A DNA stretch of 64,000 bases from Cristatella mucedo. Taxonomy: Eukaryota; Bryozoa; Phylactolaemata; Cristatellidae. The notes beneath the pieces were generated by a model. That model was given only the letters and a program-made list of their open reading frames with translations. It was not told the DNA's origin and did no database searches. Shown here in pieces: positions 52,214 through 63,990 of the stretch. The stretch is taken from assembly GCA_009760855.2 (NCBI GenBank), contig WPIO01000172.1, positions 255,001 to 319,000 of the forward strand, written 5' to 3'. The position numbers were made by a program, and so were the translations under genes. Each line of letters begins with the position of its first letter. Within the stretch, counting starts at the first letter, position 1.

Positions 52214-53312
52214 ATGGCACAAGAGCTTCTGATGCACCGACTTGCACCGATAGATGAACATCTACTATCATGTATCGCCTGCAGAAATATTGCAGATCAG
52301 CCATTGCTGCTTCGCTGCCTGCACAGCTGCTGTGGTCGCTGTGCAGACAGTACTGCCGCAGCGGAGGGCTCAAATAGCGTGCGATGTCCTACTTGCGACG
52401 TACTCACTGACATGAGTGCTGCAAAGCATCACAACGGTTTTATTAACGAGTTGGTGAGACGGTTCACAGCCCTGAAAGATGCAGACAAGTGCAGTCTCTG
52501 CAGAGAAGATGGAAGCCACGACGAGCCAGCAGACGTGTGGTGCATACAGTGCAAGAGATCATTGTGCTCAGCCTGCTTACCTGGCCATAGCCGATACAAC
52601 AGGAGTCACGTTACCATTGCACTGGCACAGATCACGAGCTGGAATGAACTGCTGCAAGCCGAAGTGCAGCAAAAGCAGTGCTTGCAGCACTCGAAGCCAC
52701 TGGATCTGCTGTGCTTCGACTGCAAGCAAGCCAAGTGCCCCGACTGTACCAGGCTGTGTGAGGGCTTCGGGCACTCGGCGCCGCGTAATCTGAAGGGATC
52801 GAAAGCTGAAACTTATTTGAAAGAAGCAAGAGAAAGCATTCAGCATCTGAGTGAGCAGGTGCATGGCAAGTCAGAGCAGCTGCTGCAGATCAAGAATCTG
52901 GTTAAGGACATCCAATCGGCTCGTGCCATGCATCTGGACGAGCTGAAGACGAAGAAGAAGTATGCAGTGGATGCTTTGAGCAATGCCTTCGATGATTCTG
53001 CCATATTGCTCAAGGACTGCTACGACCAGCTCGAGGGGAACGCTGCAGCCCTGCAAAGCCTTGCCGAGCAGCTGCACCAGTCAGTGCAGCACGCGTCCAC
53101 ATACGTCAGCTGCATTGCAGACCTGAGTGGCGACCCTGATTTGTTGGACCAGCACACCACCGTTCTGTCACGTCTTGAAGTGCTAGCCAAGCAGCTAGAC
53201 GTATACATTGCGATACCGGATGCAGAAAAGCTTGTGACCCTGAGTGGATCTCTGCCCGGTGACCTGGACAAAGTGGTCGCTTCGTGGATGGGCACTCCAA
53301 AGCTAACCACAG
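52214..53312 (+). CDS. TRIM-like protein, exon 1: RING, two B-boxes, coiled coil
   Basis: Starts MAQELLMHRLAPIDEHL. A C3HC4 RING spans residues 20-61 (C20, C23, C35, H37, C40, C43, C58, C61), the E2-binding domain of E3 ubiquitin ligases. B-box 1 is at about 93-132 (CSLC, CIQC, CSAC, histidines 125 and 132) and B-box 2 at 156-187 (CLQH, CFDC, CPDC, H187). A helical coiled-coil region (about 195-310) follows. The frame could run on to TAG at 53345, but an AG|GT donor at 53312/53313 in phase 1 fits the next exon. TRIM proteins act in innate immunity, signalling and RNA control; the role here is unknown. Confidence 0.9.
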
Positions 53313-53841
53313 GTCACTGCCTGCAAATTGCTGCTGCCCATGCATAGTCATGCTTAACGCGACGACAGTCGTTCCACTGTTGTAGCCCTTGACACATTTT
53401 CCCCTTGTAGAATACCTTGGTCAAGTCCTAGCCGAACACATCGCCTTGATGGATGATGCTAGAGCTTGTAACATTGCAGGTCAGTTAACCTTTAACCTTG
53501 TAACATTGCAGGTCAGTTAGCCTTTTCTGGACAGACTTTGCCTATCAACAACTTTCTAATGTCGAGGCACTAGTTTGCAAGCTGGGTGGCTCCAATTAAA
53601 GCGGCCGGGGTGGCTCGATGTTTATGCCAGTCAGGATTGACAGAATCCTGAAATTGCTGCCTGACCCTCTGCTAGATTTACCCGATTTATGCTCTAACCA
53701 ACTCAACCTAATGTCATCTTGTTGCATCGGCAGGTTTATTGCTGGCAGGATGAGGGACGATCCTCAAGTATGTGTGCCTAAATATAGTTCTCTTTTTGCT
53801 TTGCCGAGATGCACGTAGTGGATGTCATGGGCTCGGTAGAA

Positions 53842-53982
53842 AGCCAAGATGGTTTGGCCCAGTAGATAAGGTGCTCGCCCGACCAAGGCCTGGCAGAGGC
53901 CGTGGGCTCGAACACCGCTGCATACATGAAGCACATGAATAGCGATTTAAGTTCTCTTAAGGTGCTATACAAATGAATTATA
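53842..53982 (+). mobile_element. tRNA-derived SINE, family 2 (intronic)
   Basis: TAGATAAGGTGCTCGCCCGACC, GTGGGCTCGAACACC and tail TTTAAGTTCTCTTAAGGTGCTATACAAATGAATTAT, then a TA tract. Confidence 0.8.
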
Positions 53983-54528
53983 TATATATATATATTTATT
54001 AATGAATTATATGTATGTATATATAAATGATCTATAAATACATGGACTATCGAGCGGGTAGAAAGAGGGTCGTATTAAGCTTGACTAAACTAATATTAAT
54101 CACAATATATTTTACATGGTTCCCTCAGAGAATGTAATCTCTTTCCGGTCACTTAACATATTCTGTATAGAATGCATGTCAATATGGTTAGCCGTAAAAT
54201 GCAAACTTGGCATCACAAATGATAGGACAAATCTGAGTGTGCTCTCCCAGGTCAAGTAAGCCCGATTTTTTCAATGTGAAACCTTTAGCTAAGCCACAAT
54301 TTGTGCCCGAAAGTAATTAGTTTATGCGTCATTGGTCATCTTAACATGGATCGGGTTAATAGTTCCTTTCATGAGCAGGCGACGAGGATATCGAACAGGT
54401 GCTTGTAAATAAAAGAACTTGTATAAATTCGTTAACGATGTCTTGTAGTGATCTCACTATGATTGTTAAATTAGGATAATGAGTAGTCGAAGAAACGAAT
54501 TTTCTTTAGTAAAGAGCATTCAGAGGAC

Positions 54529-54692
54529 GAGGCGAGGTCAGAGGACGAGGCGAGGTCAGAGGACGAAACGAGGTCAGAGGACGAAGCGAGGTCAGAGGAC
54601 GAAGCGAGGTCAGAGGGCGAGGCAAGATTAGAGGACGAGGCGAGGTCAGAGGACGAGTCGAGGTCAGAGGAGGAGTTGAGGTCAGAGGACGA
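54529..54692. repeat. 18-bp minisatellite (GAGGTCAGAGGACGARGC)
   Basis: Nine diverged units of 18 bp inside the TRIM-like intron. All three plus-strand frames stay open across the array; one reads SEDEAR repeats and closes at MPLKE. No splice context or start is convincing, so it is treated as non-coding. Confidence 0.9.
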
Positions 54693-56035
54693 AGCAGTAA
54701 AGCCAGCTTTCGATTACAGCAAAAAGCAGTCCTTTTTGTATGCCCATAATGCTATGCCTCTGAAGGAATGACCACTTTTGTAATTTATTCTATCAAGATT
54801 CGCTTTCATCGATTGGGTCCAGCAAGTTTAGGAGATCGCAAATATGTTTGGAGTAGTTGGGGCAGATGGTTGGTCCCCAAAATATTTAGATGGATCGACC
54901 TTCTCTAGGCAGTTGCCGATCAATCTCGCACATGTCTGGGCATGGAATAAGCTTGTCTAATCGGTGCTGCAGCGGAAATTTAAGATATCTTATCAGAAGA
55001 GATGCGTTCATGTCCATAGAATTTTAGGACATGATACTGGAATATGAGAAAGCTGCTAAATTTGATATTGCAAATTGCATTGGATGCAATTGATAGCTGG
55101 ATCGACTGTCTGTGTGGCTATAAAGATTATATGGTCAAAATACGTGAAAAGTTATGTAATTGTACTGCGATACTCAATAAATTGTCAGTTTTCTTTTCAT
55201 AGAGTAATTATAATTGGGTGTGGTGCTGCAAAGCATAGCTTAGGTTGGCGATCAGACGCGAAGCTGCAGTGACCCTATGAGTGGACCAATGCATGTGTGG
55301 CCTGTATCGGGATGTGAAATGGCTACAGTTAATTTGAAAATGCAGACCAACTAAAGGTAGTATGGTGTTGGAAGTGAGAGTATACAAGCACTAGACAAGG
55401 CCACTGGAAATCGCGATAGTTATATATTTAGAGATGATCCTGTGGAGATGATACCTCGCCTCATGGTCAGGCGACAAGGCCACCAATTGGCCTTGTCGCC
55501 TTGTTTCGACTTGCGACTAATGTCAGACTCAAGAGGTTAGTGCAGCCACTTCACTCGCCTTTTCCAGCTGCTATGATTCAGCTTAGCATGTAGAAGTTAG
55601 GGAGGATGGTATACAAAGTAGAAGGCTGAAAATAAGACCAAGCATCTTGTGTTGGTACAGTCAAAGAATCAAGTCATTTCATTTTATCGGTAATAAATGA
55701 GCTAAGACAGTACACAGACCTTCCAACTTGAGCATCAGCATGCCTAAAAGGTATATACATTGAATTTTCCTAAATAAATTAGACGTTCATAATGCAACCG
55801 GTATGGAAAAACGTGCAATATTATTTTAATTATTTTTTTTAGAGGTTTTTTATCCGTAATGTGATAAGCTATTTGAACTCGGATGCAGAAAGTGTAGCAG
55901 ACGACAGTCACTCAGTCATACTTACGTGGATGTACACTGCATGTACAGCATCGCAACAGTTCATGCATTTAAGCTAGAACTCGGCAAAACTGTGCACGGC
56001 TCTCTGTTGCTTACCTGTTGAAGTCACCTATTCAG

Positions 56036-56985
56036 CGTTCGTTGTAGCAGATCAGCCAGTGCTGCTCTTCGGCCCTGCCTGCAGCAGCTTTCAGTCGCCT
56101 GTCCACTGCACTGACTTGTCCATAACCTCAGAGGGACATCTACTGCTGGCAGCGTCGGAGCACGGCCTGAAAGAATACAGTGACAGTGGCCACGAGCTAA
56201 GCAGCTGGAGACCTGCAAAACTGAGCGACGGAGAGAATGACGAGGTCGTTGCAGTGCGGTCACTGCAGGATGGCCGAGCTGCTGTAGGTGTGTACTACTC
56301 ACAGTTAGTACTGCTGCTCAGACGCAGCAGCTCTGATGCTCCGGCTAAAGCTACTGCTTCTGCTGCTGCTGCAGAGGACCTGCAGTGGCTCGAAGACAGA
56401 CGTGTCACTCTGCTTCAGTCACCTCCCTACAGCTTGTCTGTGCACGGCGACCTGCTCGCTGTGATTGAGAGCAATGGCCCGTTGCCATGTGCAGACCTGC
56501 TGATGCTGCAGCTGAGCAGTGGACAGCTACTGTATCGCAGCAGATACCAGTATGACATAATCAGTGTGGCTGTCACTGCTGCTGCTGTGGTCACTGCGAG
56601 CTACAGCCAGGTGAAGCAGGACGATGGCAGAGAGCTGCAAGTAGTGGACAGCTGCAGCCACCTAGGGGACATACAATGGAGACACGAGGTGAGCAGTGAG
56701 GATGAAGTGTGCGGTGTCTGCGCTGCAGGCGGCCTCGTGTACGTGGCTGTGCAGGGGGTGTTGGGAGGCAGCGAGGACTGTGTGATGGTTCTCAGCGCAG
56801 AGCGAGGGCTTTTCCTGGGGGAAGTCATTACTTGGAGCAGCCACGGACTGGAGCTGCCTGTGTGCCTGTCAGTGGACAGAGGACCGAGGACGGTTCTAGC
56901 CGTGCTCGGCTGCGATGCAACGAGCGAGGAGTGGAAACATGTGACCGTGCACCCTGCATCTTCAGACGCAGCAGGCAGCTGCTGA
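56036..56985 (+). CDS. TRIM-like protein, exon 2: propeller-like C-terminal domain
   Basis: The long open stretch has no upstream ATG of its own. Two acceptors fit (CTATTCAG ending 56035, or GTTGTAG ending 56047), both in phase 1, matching the exon 1 donor. It encodes about 310 residues with blade-like repeats: CTDLSITSEGHLLLAAS, VVAVRSLQDGRAAVGVY, YSLSVHGDLLAVIES, VCGVCAAGGLVYVAVQG and VCLSVDRGPRTVLAVLG. Each has an aliphatic strand followed by a short loop, which suggests an NHL- or WD-like beta-propeller, a common C-terminal partner of RING/B-box proteins. The stop is TGA at 56983-56985. Confidence 0.75.
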
Positions 56986-57092
56986 CAGCAGATGGCGACA
57001 CATCCGCAACTCTGGGGCAGCTACCCAGCAATGCACGCCAATCAGCCTCGTTTGTCAGCAACAACTGTCGCACTAACCTGCATACTTACAGC

Positions 57093-57106
57093 TTAATAAA
57101 TAATCC
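57093..57106 (+). terminator. Candidate polyadenylation signal of the TRIM-like gene
   Basis: TTAATAAATAATCC contains AATAAA about 110 bases after the stop codon. Confidence 0.5.
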
Positions 57107-57109
57107 ATG

Positions 57110-58499
57110 ATTGAATTCCACCAATCTCTAGACTTGACTCACACTTGAGCAAATCAAGCCAGGCCGAGCAGCTGCATTGCAGTGACACTGAGGAGCAGCC
57201 AGCGTTTGCCGACGTTACGTCCTAGCAGGCACTAGTGTTAGTTTCATTACTACGAGACTAGAGACTCGAGAGTACGAGATTAAAGACTGCCAGTCTGTCA
57301 GTCACTAATGTCCAGCCAAGCCTACACCAAGCCCATGTTACAGCCAATGGTCTGTAAAGTTCTTTTATGTAACGCCCTATCGGAAGTGCATTTGGCTGCT
57401 CTAATGTATCACACATGCCCCCAATGTAATGCAATGCATTTCCGGTGGTAACTCAGCAAAAGCGCAAGGACTGACTGGAAATGCTAGGCAGGAGACCTTT
57501 CTAGCGAATTCCATCCTAAGCAGGGAGAACACTTGGCAAATTCTGGCCGGACGAACCTACAACGGATCAGGTCAAGCCTAAGCCGACAGGCAGTGCTACT
57601 AAAGCGAGCAGAACAACCGAGTGCATGACGTGCAACAATTAGCCTGGTGGGGCAAAGCATGTGTATCCTTCGGAGCTTTAGCTAGCGAGCCGAGCAGCGA
57701 TGGACAAGGTGAAGCTAAAAGAACCGGTGACCCGTCCGAGCCTGGTGTAAGCAGGTGCGAGCCGGCTGTAAGCAGGAGCCTGGTTCGAGCCGAATCGGTC
57801 AGATTGCGACTTATATTCATCGATCGCAGTTTCTGACTGAGACAGTGTAGGATACGATTGTGCCATAATCTGCTGCCGATGCCTGCGTAAAAGTCAACGC
57901 CTTGCAATAGGCAGTCAGTTTAGCTTCCGGACTTGTCATCGGCATTTGAGAGTAAGTCTACGTTGCCGTTGGCGAACGGAGTTCTGCTGAACGGCTGTAA
58001 TCACCCTTGCTGCCAGAACGATTTCTCAGCGTTATGGATATGGACTACGTCGAGGCATCCTTTTGTTGCTGCTATATACGGCTACTGTCACCACTGACGA
58101 GTAGAGTCCAGAATGTGTCAGCCGTTGTGTCACGTGACCGCGACCCATTCGATGACCCAACCGCCGCAGACTTTTACTTTTGTTGCCAGTCACAGATGTT
58201 TGTACGAGGTGCAGCGGGATATTCGATAGAAGCTTAGTAAAATCGAGCGGATATAGCAGCAACAGCAAGCAGCTAATCATCGAGTCTACATCCAGCCACC
58301 AGCCAAATATGCTGCCAGCAAATCACCCATCCGCTAACGTCTGACCCCCATCGATCTCAAAAAAATGTCCAAAATGCACGATTAGGTGTGTATTAAGAGA
58401 AATGTGTACTTGAACACCTCTTGGACCTTTCAACAAAGCCCTAGAAATAGGACTGCATATGTTTCTGAATGGAAATTACCAAAAAAAAAGAATTATCGG
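57110..58499. other. Intergenic, no gene recognised
   Basis: Short frames only; no domain or splice pattern recognised. Confidence 0.5.
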
Positions 58500-59060
58500 A
58501 TTTATTTAGCAATGTTATGTAGCTGAAAGTAGGCAGACTTGATTGTGGAGCTGATGTGGTTGTCTACCGACAGGTCACTTGGGAACATGACACATAGATT
58601 TCGTGCAGATTCAAAAGGAGGTATAGTGGCAAAGCCGATTTTGAGCATTAACCTTTCCAATTGCTGAATCACACTTAGTTCGTTAGTTTTATCATAATTA
58701 ATTTAGGAAAATTTGCTTAGGAAAAATGCGCGGATGTCACCAATACATGCAGCAAGGGAGTTGATAGAATTTGAGGTGCTCGAAGGCTGGGATGAATCAA
58801 GGCAAGGGTACAACTGAGTGTCATTCACATAGACGTGAAAGCCTAGATTGTGCTTGGCGATCACATCGGCAAGAGGGAGAGTACAAACCATGTAAAGAAC
58901 CGGACCTAGCACGGAGCCCTGAGGTACTCCATATTCAAGAGGTTCCTCAGATGATCTGTGTCCATTCACGTCAATACTCGGGAGATTCCCACTAATATAG
59001 AACCTGAACCATCGCAGAGCAGTGTCAGTGATGCCCAGGCCAGGTGAGAGGCGCTCTAGA
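58500..59060 (-). mobile_element. CR1/L2-like LINE, family A, RT fragment
   Basis: The minus strand encodes PQGSVLGPVLYMVCTLPLA and HVYVNDTQLYPC, where the catalytic YADD has become YVND. It is collinear with 3478-4050 of the longest copy. Confidence 0.85.
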
Positions 59061-60820
59061 CGAAATTATTAGAGCTTCACCAGTTCTCCCAGTTTATCTT
59101 TAGTTTTTGGAGGAATGAGATTGTTCATCTGTTTTACTTGAGACTGTGCGATGCATTTGCTCGTAGCCGTTCTGCGTTGTTCTCCCCTTATTAATTGCGT
59201 TAGCAGCAGGACTTAGAGACTGTTCTCAGGAGAAGTAAGGGCCGAATCTTTGAACTAAATTACTTAAAGGTTGTCTGGCGTGTGTGAATAAGACATCTCT
59301 CTAAATAAACACTTTAGTGAACAGTGCTGGCTGTTGCATGAGACACCGGTAAATTTCACCATGAATCGCCAGCCGAGGACTTTCTGCCGTGCAGAGCTCA
59401 AGCTTTAGCCTAGCATGCACCCGACGTGTTGAGTATTGCGTCTCATAGCTCGACATACCCAGGGCATAAATCCTCAGTCAATTCGCGTGCATCTGACTAT
59501 TACTGCAAAGAGCCTCGTCACTTAGTATAAGCTGCCGATAATAACTCTCGAGTTCTCTGAGAGCTCACATGCTGGCTACAATGTCGGCCATTTTGTGAAA
59601 TTAATTCTGTAAAATGGCACACAAAACCGGTCGCTTAAAAAATGCAACAGCAAATCTTTGCACAATGTAAAAAGTGTTCGGTTTTCAGAAGTCAATCGCA
59701 AGTGAAGCAGAATCCTCTTGCTGATCACCGGGAGCATGCAGCAGCAGTCGCTAACCCTGCTATTTGTAAAGAACGCGGCAGCCAACGGTGGCGGGACCAA
59801 TCTTCACTAATGCCTTATTAATTGACATCCTAAACATAGAAATATGTTGCCACTTGACGTAACTGTGCGTACAAGGCAACCCTGTAGCCTACGAGAACGT
59901 GGAAACTTTGTTTTGAGTTTGTGCAACAAGCGCAATCGGTGTTGTACAAACCTAGCAATTAATATGTGCCTACGTGCCTAGGTCAGCCGCAGTCAGCCGA
60001 AGTTTTGCCGCAGACCTTTCCTAATCTCGGGCTTTGGAAAATGTGCTTGCCCGCAGCCTTGGCTCATTCGCAGACCTTCTTGACCATTGCCTCTTCTCTG
60101 ACCTTGCGTGCAGCAAGGGCGACTGATACTTTCAGCCAATCGCATTCTTCATTGACGCAGACGACGGCGGCGGCGAAGCTTTAGTGACCGCACCTTCCAG
60201 CTTGGATGAGATCTTAAGTGATTTGAAGTAGCTTGCCTCGGTAAATGCCCTCCAACATTCGCGTTATTACTGATTGTAGTTCGAGTGTATGCCGCCTCCT
60301 CCGATGAGCCGCTGGTGAACGGCTGTTAGAAGCATTGCCGAGAGGGGCCATTGCACAGCTGTGGTCCGCCTGTTATGTGGCATGGACGCAGGCCGGTAAC
60401 CCACTGGTGGACAGATGGTGGATTCAACGTCAGGGTCCGCCTGTGCAGTTGAGGTCCTCGATGAATCATCAGGGTCAACCGGGGGACTAGAGCTGGAGAG
60501 AGGGGCGAGTAAAGTCGTGCTCCCTCTGCTCTGTGAGTAGTAGAATAAATTGTTGGTGTTGTTTCAATGCAAGCGTTCAGTGTGCTGGCCGAATCAAAGC
60601 GCAGTGATTAAGACAAGGTCAAGAGACTTGATTTATCACTCTGCCGATGCTTACCGACTCCCCCTAGAGTCGTTCCTCCGTACAGTAGCAGCACTAATTA
60701 TTCTAAATATGTGGATATGCCAATTGGCAGCTCCAAAATCGGGGGGCCATCTAATATCGTGAACTATATAATGATGTGATCTAATCTAACGTATCTAGGT
60801 CTGTAACTCCACACATAATA
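59061..60820. other. Intergenic, no gene recognised
   Basis: No recognisable coding sequence. A GGTCAGCCGCAGTCAGCC duplication lies near 59982-60000. Confidence 0.5.
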
Positions 60821-60824
60821 GGAA

Positions 60825-60980
60825 TAAAAATGCACTTGATAAAGTGAGAATAATAAAATCCATTTTAGTGTTTCAGAAATCAGTTTAATTTCTTGCTATC
60901 TTCGCTGCATTCTTTTACGCATGCAACTACAAAGAGATTGAATTATCTGAGGACGCTTTATCAAGTGCATTATTACAATT
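60825..60980. mobile_element. Two opposed LINE family A 3' tails
   Basis: A minus-strand end (AATGCACTTGATAAAGTG) and a plus-strand end (AAAGAGATTGAATTATCTGAGGACGCTTTATCAAGTGCATTATT) lie about 120 bases apart with almost no LINE body between them. Confidence 0.6.
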
Positions 60981-62680
60981 GACCGCAATGGCCTTGGTCC
61001 AAAAACAAAATCTATTTCAACCTGATGCAGAATGCACTGAAATTAGATTCGCAACGCTCCAAAGTTTGAATGCATGTTACAAAGCACTTTGGTCAAACTC
61101 AATCGCATCATTTTAAGCAATTGCGCTCGCGCAATCTCAGGCAATGCTTGGCAATCTACGGCAATAGCTCGGCTCAGTGCAGCAATCCACCACAATCCAT
61201 GGCAAGTCGAGTGCAAATTGGCTGAACGAAATGCACATTGTCATCGCATTTCATATTTTATAGTGCTAAAAGTGAAATCGTAGGAATTTCAAACTATTGT
61301 GTACGTTCATTATCAACCACGTGCGACAATCGACAGCAATGGCCCGGGCCAAAAATTACCTCATGGCATCCGTGGCAAATCGATGAGAAATCGGAAATGC
61401 CAAGCTCCAATTCCCATTCCATGAAACATCTCACTGGTGGGCATATACTTCAAACCACTTTGATCGCTTAATCTTGAGTGACTTATGGTATTCGATGGCA
61501 ATGGCCCAGGCAAATACGGCAACCCATTATGAACTAGCACAAACCACCCGAAAGAGACTTGGCCGAAGGCAAAGTTATTTTAATTACAGCGAACTGTGCT
61601 TAAAGACCATTAAAATCCCTTTACCAATCGAACGCTTACAATCGTAAAGCAATGAATTGCAATTGAAAGCAATGACCGGGCCAATACCCCAATTCGTGGC
61701 AAATCGACGAGCAATTGTTATCCTCACACCCCAATTGCTATTACATATAACACTCCCTTTAGTTCATATGCTCCCAAAGCCTGGAACTCCCTCCCGACCT
61801 GCGTCAGAACATCCCCTGACCTGACCACATTTAAAAGGAACCTAAAAACACACCTATTTAGGACAGCATTTAGTGGATCCCTGTGATTCGTCCTTGATGT
61901 GCTTATGCGTGCTGACACTGTGCATGCTGCCACTAACCACATTTGCATGCTGACCCTGTGCATGCCACCCCTAACCATATTATTCATTTCGTTTGTTTTT
62001 TCAAGCATGATTTTACTTACCATTCAATTGCATTTCACTTTACAGCAAATGTAAAGCGCATAAAGAGAGATTAAGTTCTCTGAGGGCGCTTTATCAAGTG
62101 AATTATTATTATTATTATTATCCCTTCTATCCAAAGTAAAACCGTCGTATTTTCAAGATGCTTTCTGGTTAAATGTCAGCAATGCACGGCCATCCACCAC
62201 AACGGCTGGGGCCGAAAGCACTATATGTGCAAAAGTGACAAGAGTGGCAGCAATTAAATTATAACCCTCAATCTACGTAACATGTATCTGTTCGTGCTCA
62301 TATTTTCACCCATTGTGCACGTTCAATCGACAGCAATGTACGGCAATCGACGGCAATGACCCGGGGAAATGCACCAATCCAAAACGTTCCGTTACAAATG
62401 GTACAGCAATCAAGACTGTCTGTTGCTATTATAAATAAAGCTGGTCTGAGCAGATGCAATCGTCGTAAGCGCCCATACTCAAGTCGTCACTGGACGCTGC
62501 TGAATGACGCTTCCATTAAGATTTCTAGTTCGTGTATGTTCTCTATAATTTTGGTGCACCCATGAAATGCCATTAATAATGCTAGCTCTCAGTCGCAGGC
62601 CTGCAATCAGAGGCAACGGCCCATGCTAATACAGCATACTTCTGAAATCAGTCGTAAATCAACTGCACGTAGGCTATGCA
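60981..62680. repeat. Degenerate ~170-bp satellite-like array, interrupted by a LINE
   Basis: The phrase GGCAATGGCCC(G)GGCCAAA recurs in diverged form near 60983, 61160, 61328, 61495, 61668, 62200 and 62345. Spacings are near 170 bases outside the LINE at 61750-62125. Short words such as GGCAATC and AATTCCCATT repeat between them. Confidence 0.5.
61750..62125 (+). mobile_element. CR1/L2-like LINE, family A, 3' fragment
   Basis: Encodes [20 protein letters not shown]-like text, then the full family 3' tail to GGGCGCTTTATCAAGTG and (ATT)n at 62103-62121. Confidence 0.9.
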
Positions 62681-62769
62681 AACTTAAAGTATACATGGGG
62701 TATTACCTCGAGTTATTTTGAAATGCTATATTATACCTAATATGATAGTTTTAACGTAAAATGATTCTC

Positions 62770-62985
62770 AGTAGTGCTTACGCATGCTAACGCTGTGTTC
62801 GCTGCCACTAGCCACACTTGCATGCTGACCCTGTGCATGTCAGCCCTAACCATGTTATTTATCTTGTTCATTAAACATGATATTACTCACCATTCAATCG
62901 CGTTTCCCTTTGCAGGAAATGTAAAGCGGCTAGAAAGAGGTTGAGTTCTCTGAGGGCGATTTATCAAGTGTATTATTATTATGAC
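62770..62985 (+). mobile_element. CR1/L2-like LINE, family A, 3' tail only
   Basis: GTGCTTACGCATGCTAACGC through GAGTTCTCTGAGGGCGATTT and (ATT)n. Strongly 5'-truncated. Confidence 0.85.
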
Positions 62986-62989
62986 TTTT

Positions 62990-63675
62990 TCAGATTTGAC
63001 CTTTATTTATCCTCCATGAGACTGCATCGGCTGGCCCGTGATTTGCATAAGACATAGGACACATCAGATTGTTTTAGATTTCTGCCACCTCGAAGCGTCC
63101 TGGCTTTTTTCATTGGCAGCACACTCAACTCCGACGGCTTTAATTATTCATTTTTTATGGTTTAATATTTCTAAAACGTTGCGATTAGAAAACGATTTAA
63201 ATGGAGCGCTTGGTATGGAAAGGCAACCGGAAAGCCAGGAGCTTTATAAAGCTTGCCAAATCTTTGTATTGTTTGAGTTGTTGGGTCTCGTGGTCGCTTC
63301 GCACGGGTGTTGGTAGGAGTCGGATACAGTGGCGTTGGTTGGCCACTGCAAGGCTCGAGCTAATAAGCGTCTGCAACAGTGACATGGAGTTGTCGTTTGC
63401 CTCAGCTGTTAGGCAGTGGTAGGCTGCCACGGTTCTGCCATTCGCGGGCGTTCTAAACGGCAGAGCTGAATGGCTGAAGGGACACTGGCATTTGTTGATG
63501 TCTGTTGCAATGGCGTTCGGGGGCATAAGCGATACTGCCGTTCGACGGCGTCCACAGGCGTTGGCTTCCAAGGGCTTCCGCTTCGTTGGCGTCGGTTCGT
63601 CGATGTCGTGCTAGTGGCATGAGGATGCCGTTGCCATGGAAGTCGGGCACTTTGGCATCGCCGGTTGGCGGCTGT
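62990..63675. other. Intergenic, no gene recognised
   Basis: Overlapping frames on both strands (63201-63705) have no motif and arise from a GC-rich stretch. Confidence 0.5.
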
Positions 63676-63800
63676 AATGTACTGTATCTCCGTCAGTAAC
63701 TCCACAAAGTCATAAAGGCCACGTGGGTGTTACGCAGGAGAGTTTTGTATTGCGCACTCACAGGCTAAGCGGCTTTCGGTACGCATTCGGTGGCAACAGC
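63676..63800 (-). mobile_element. LINE, family B, 3' tail
   Basis: CTCCACAAAGTCATAAAGGCC, GTTACGCAGGAGAGTTTTG and TTTCGGTACGCATTCGGT match the 11755 and 44820 copies. Confidence 0.75.
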
Positions 63801-63842
63801 AAAGGCGTTGGGCTTTCGCAGTGGGAGTGATGGCTGGTGGCT

Positions 63843-63990
63843 ACTGATATAGCCTTAGCGGTTAAGGTGCTCGCCCCGACTAAGGTGTGACTGAGGTCAT
63901 GGGCTCGAGCCCCGAGGCATATATGAAGCGCCTGAATAGAGATTAAGTTCTCTTGGGGCGCTATATAAATGAATTATATTTATTTTATTA
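63843..63990 (+). mobile_element. tRNA-derived SINE, family 2 (best copy)
   Basis: TAGCGGTTAAGGTGCTCGCC (A-box region), GGGCTCGAGCCC (B-box region), and the tail GAAGCGCCTGAATAGAGATT to GGGGCGCTATATAAATGAATTATATTT. Confidence 0.85.

Noticed and set aside
56059-56985. Independent gene starting at GTG 56059
   Set aside because: GTG is not a normal nuclear start. The frame is open upstream to phase-matched splice acceptors and reads as the second exon of the TRIM-like gene.
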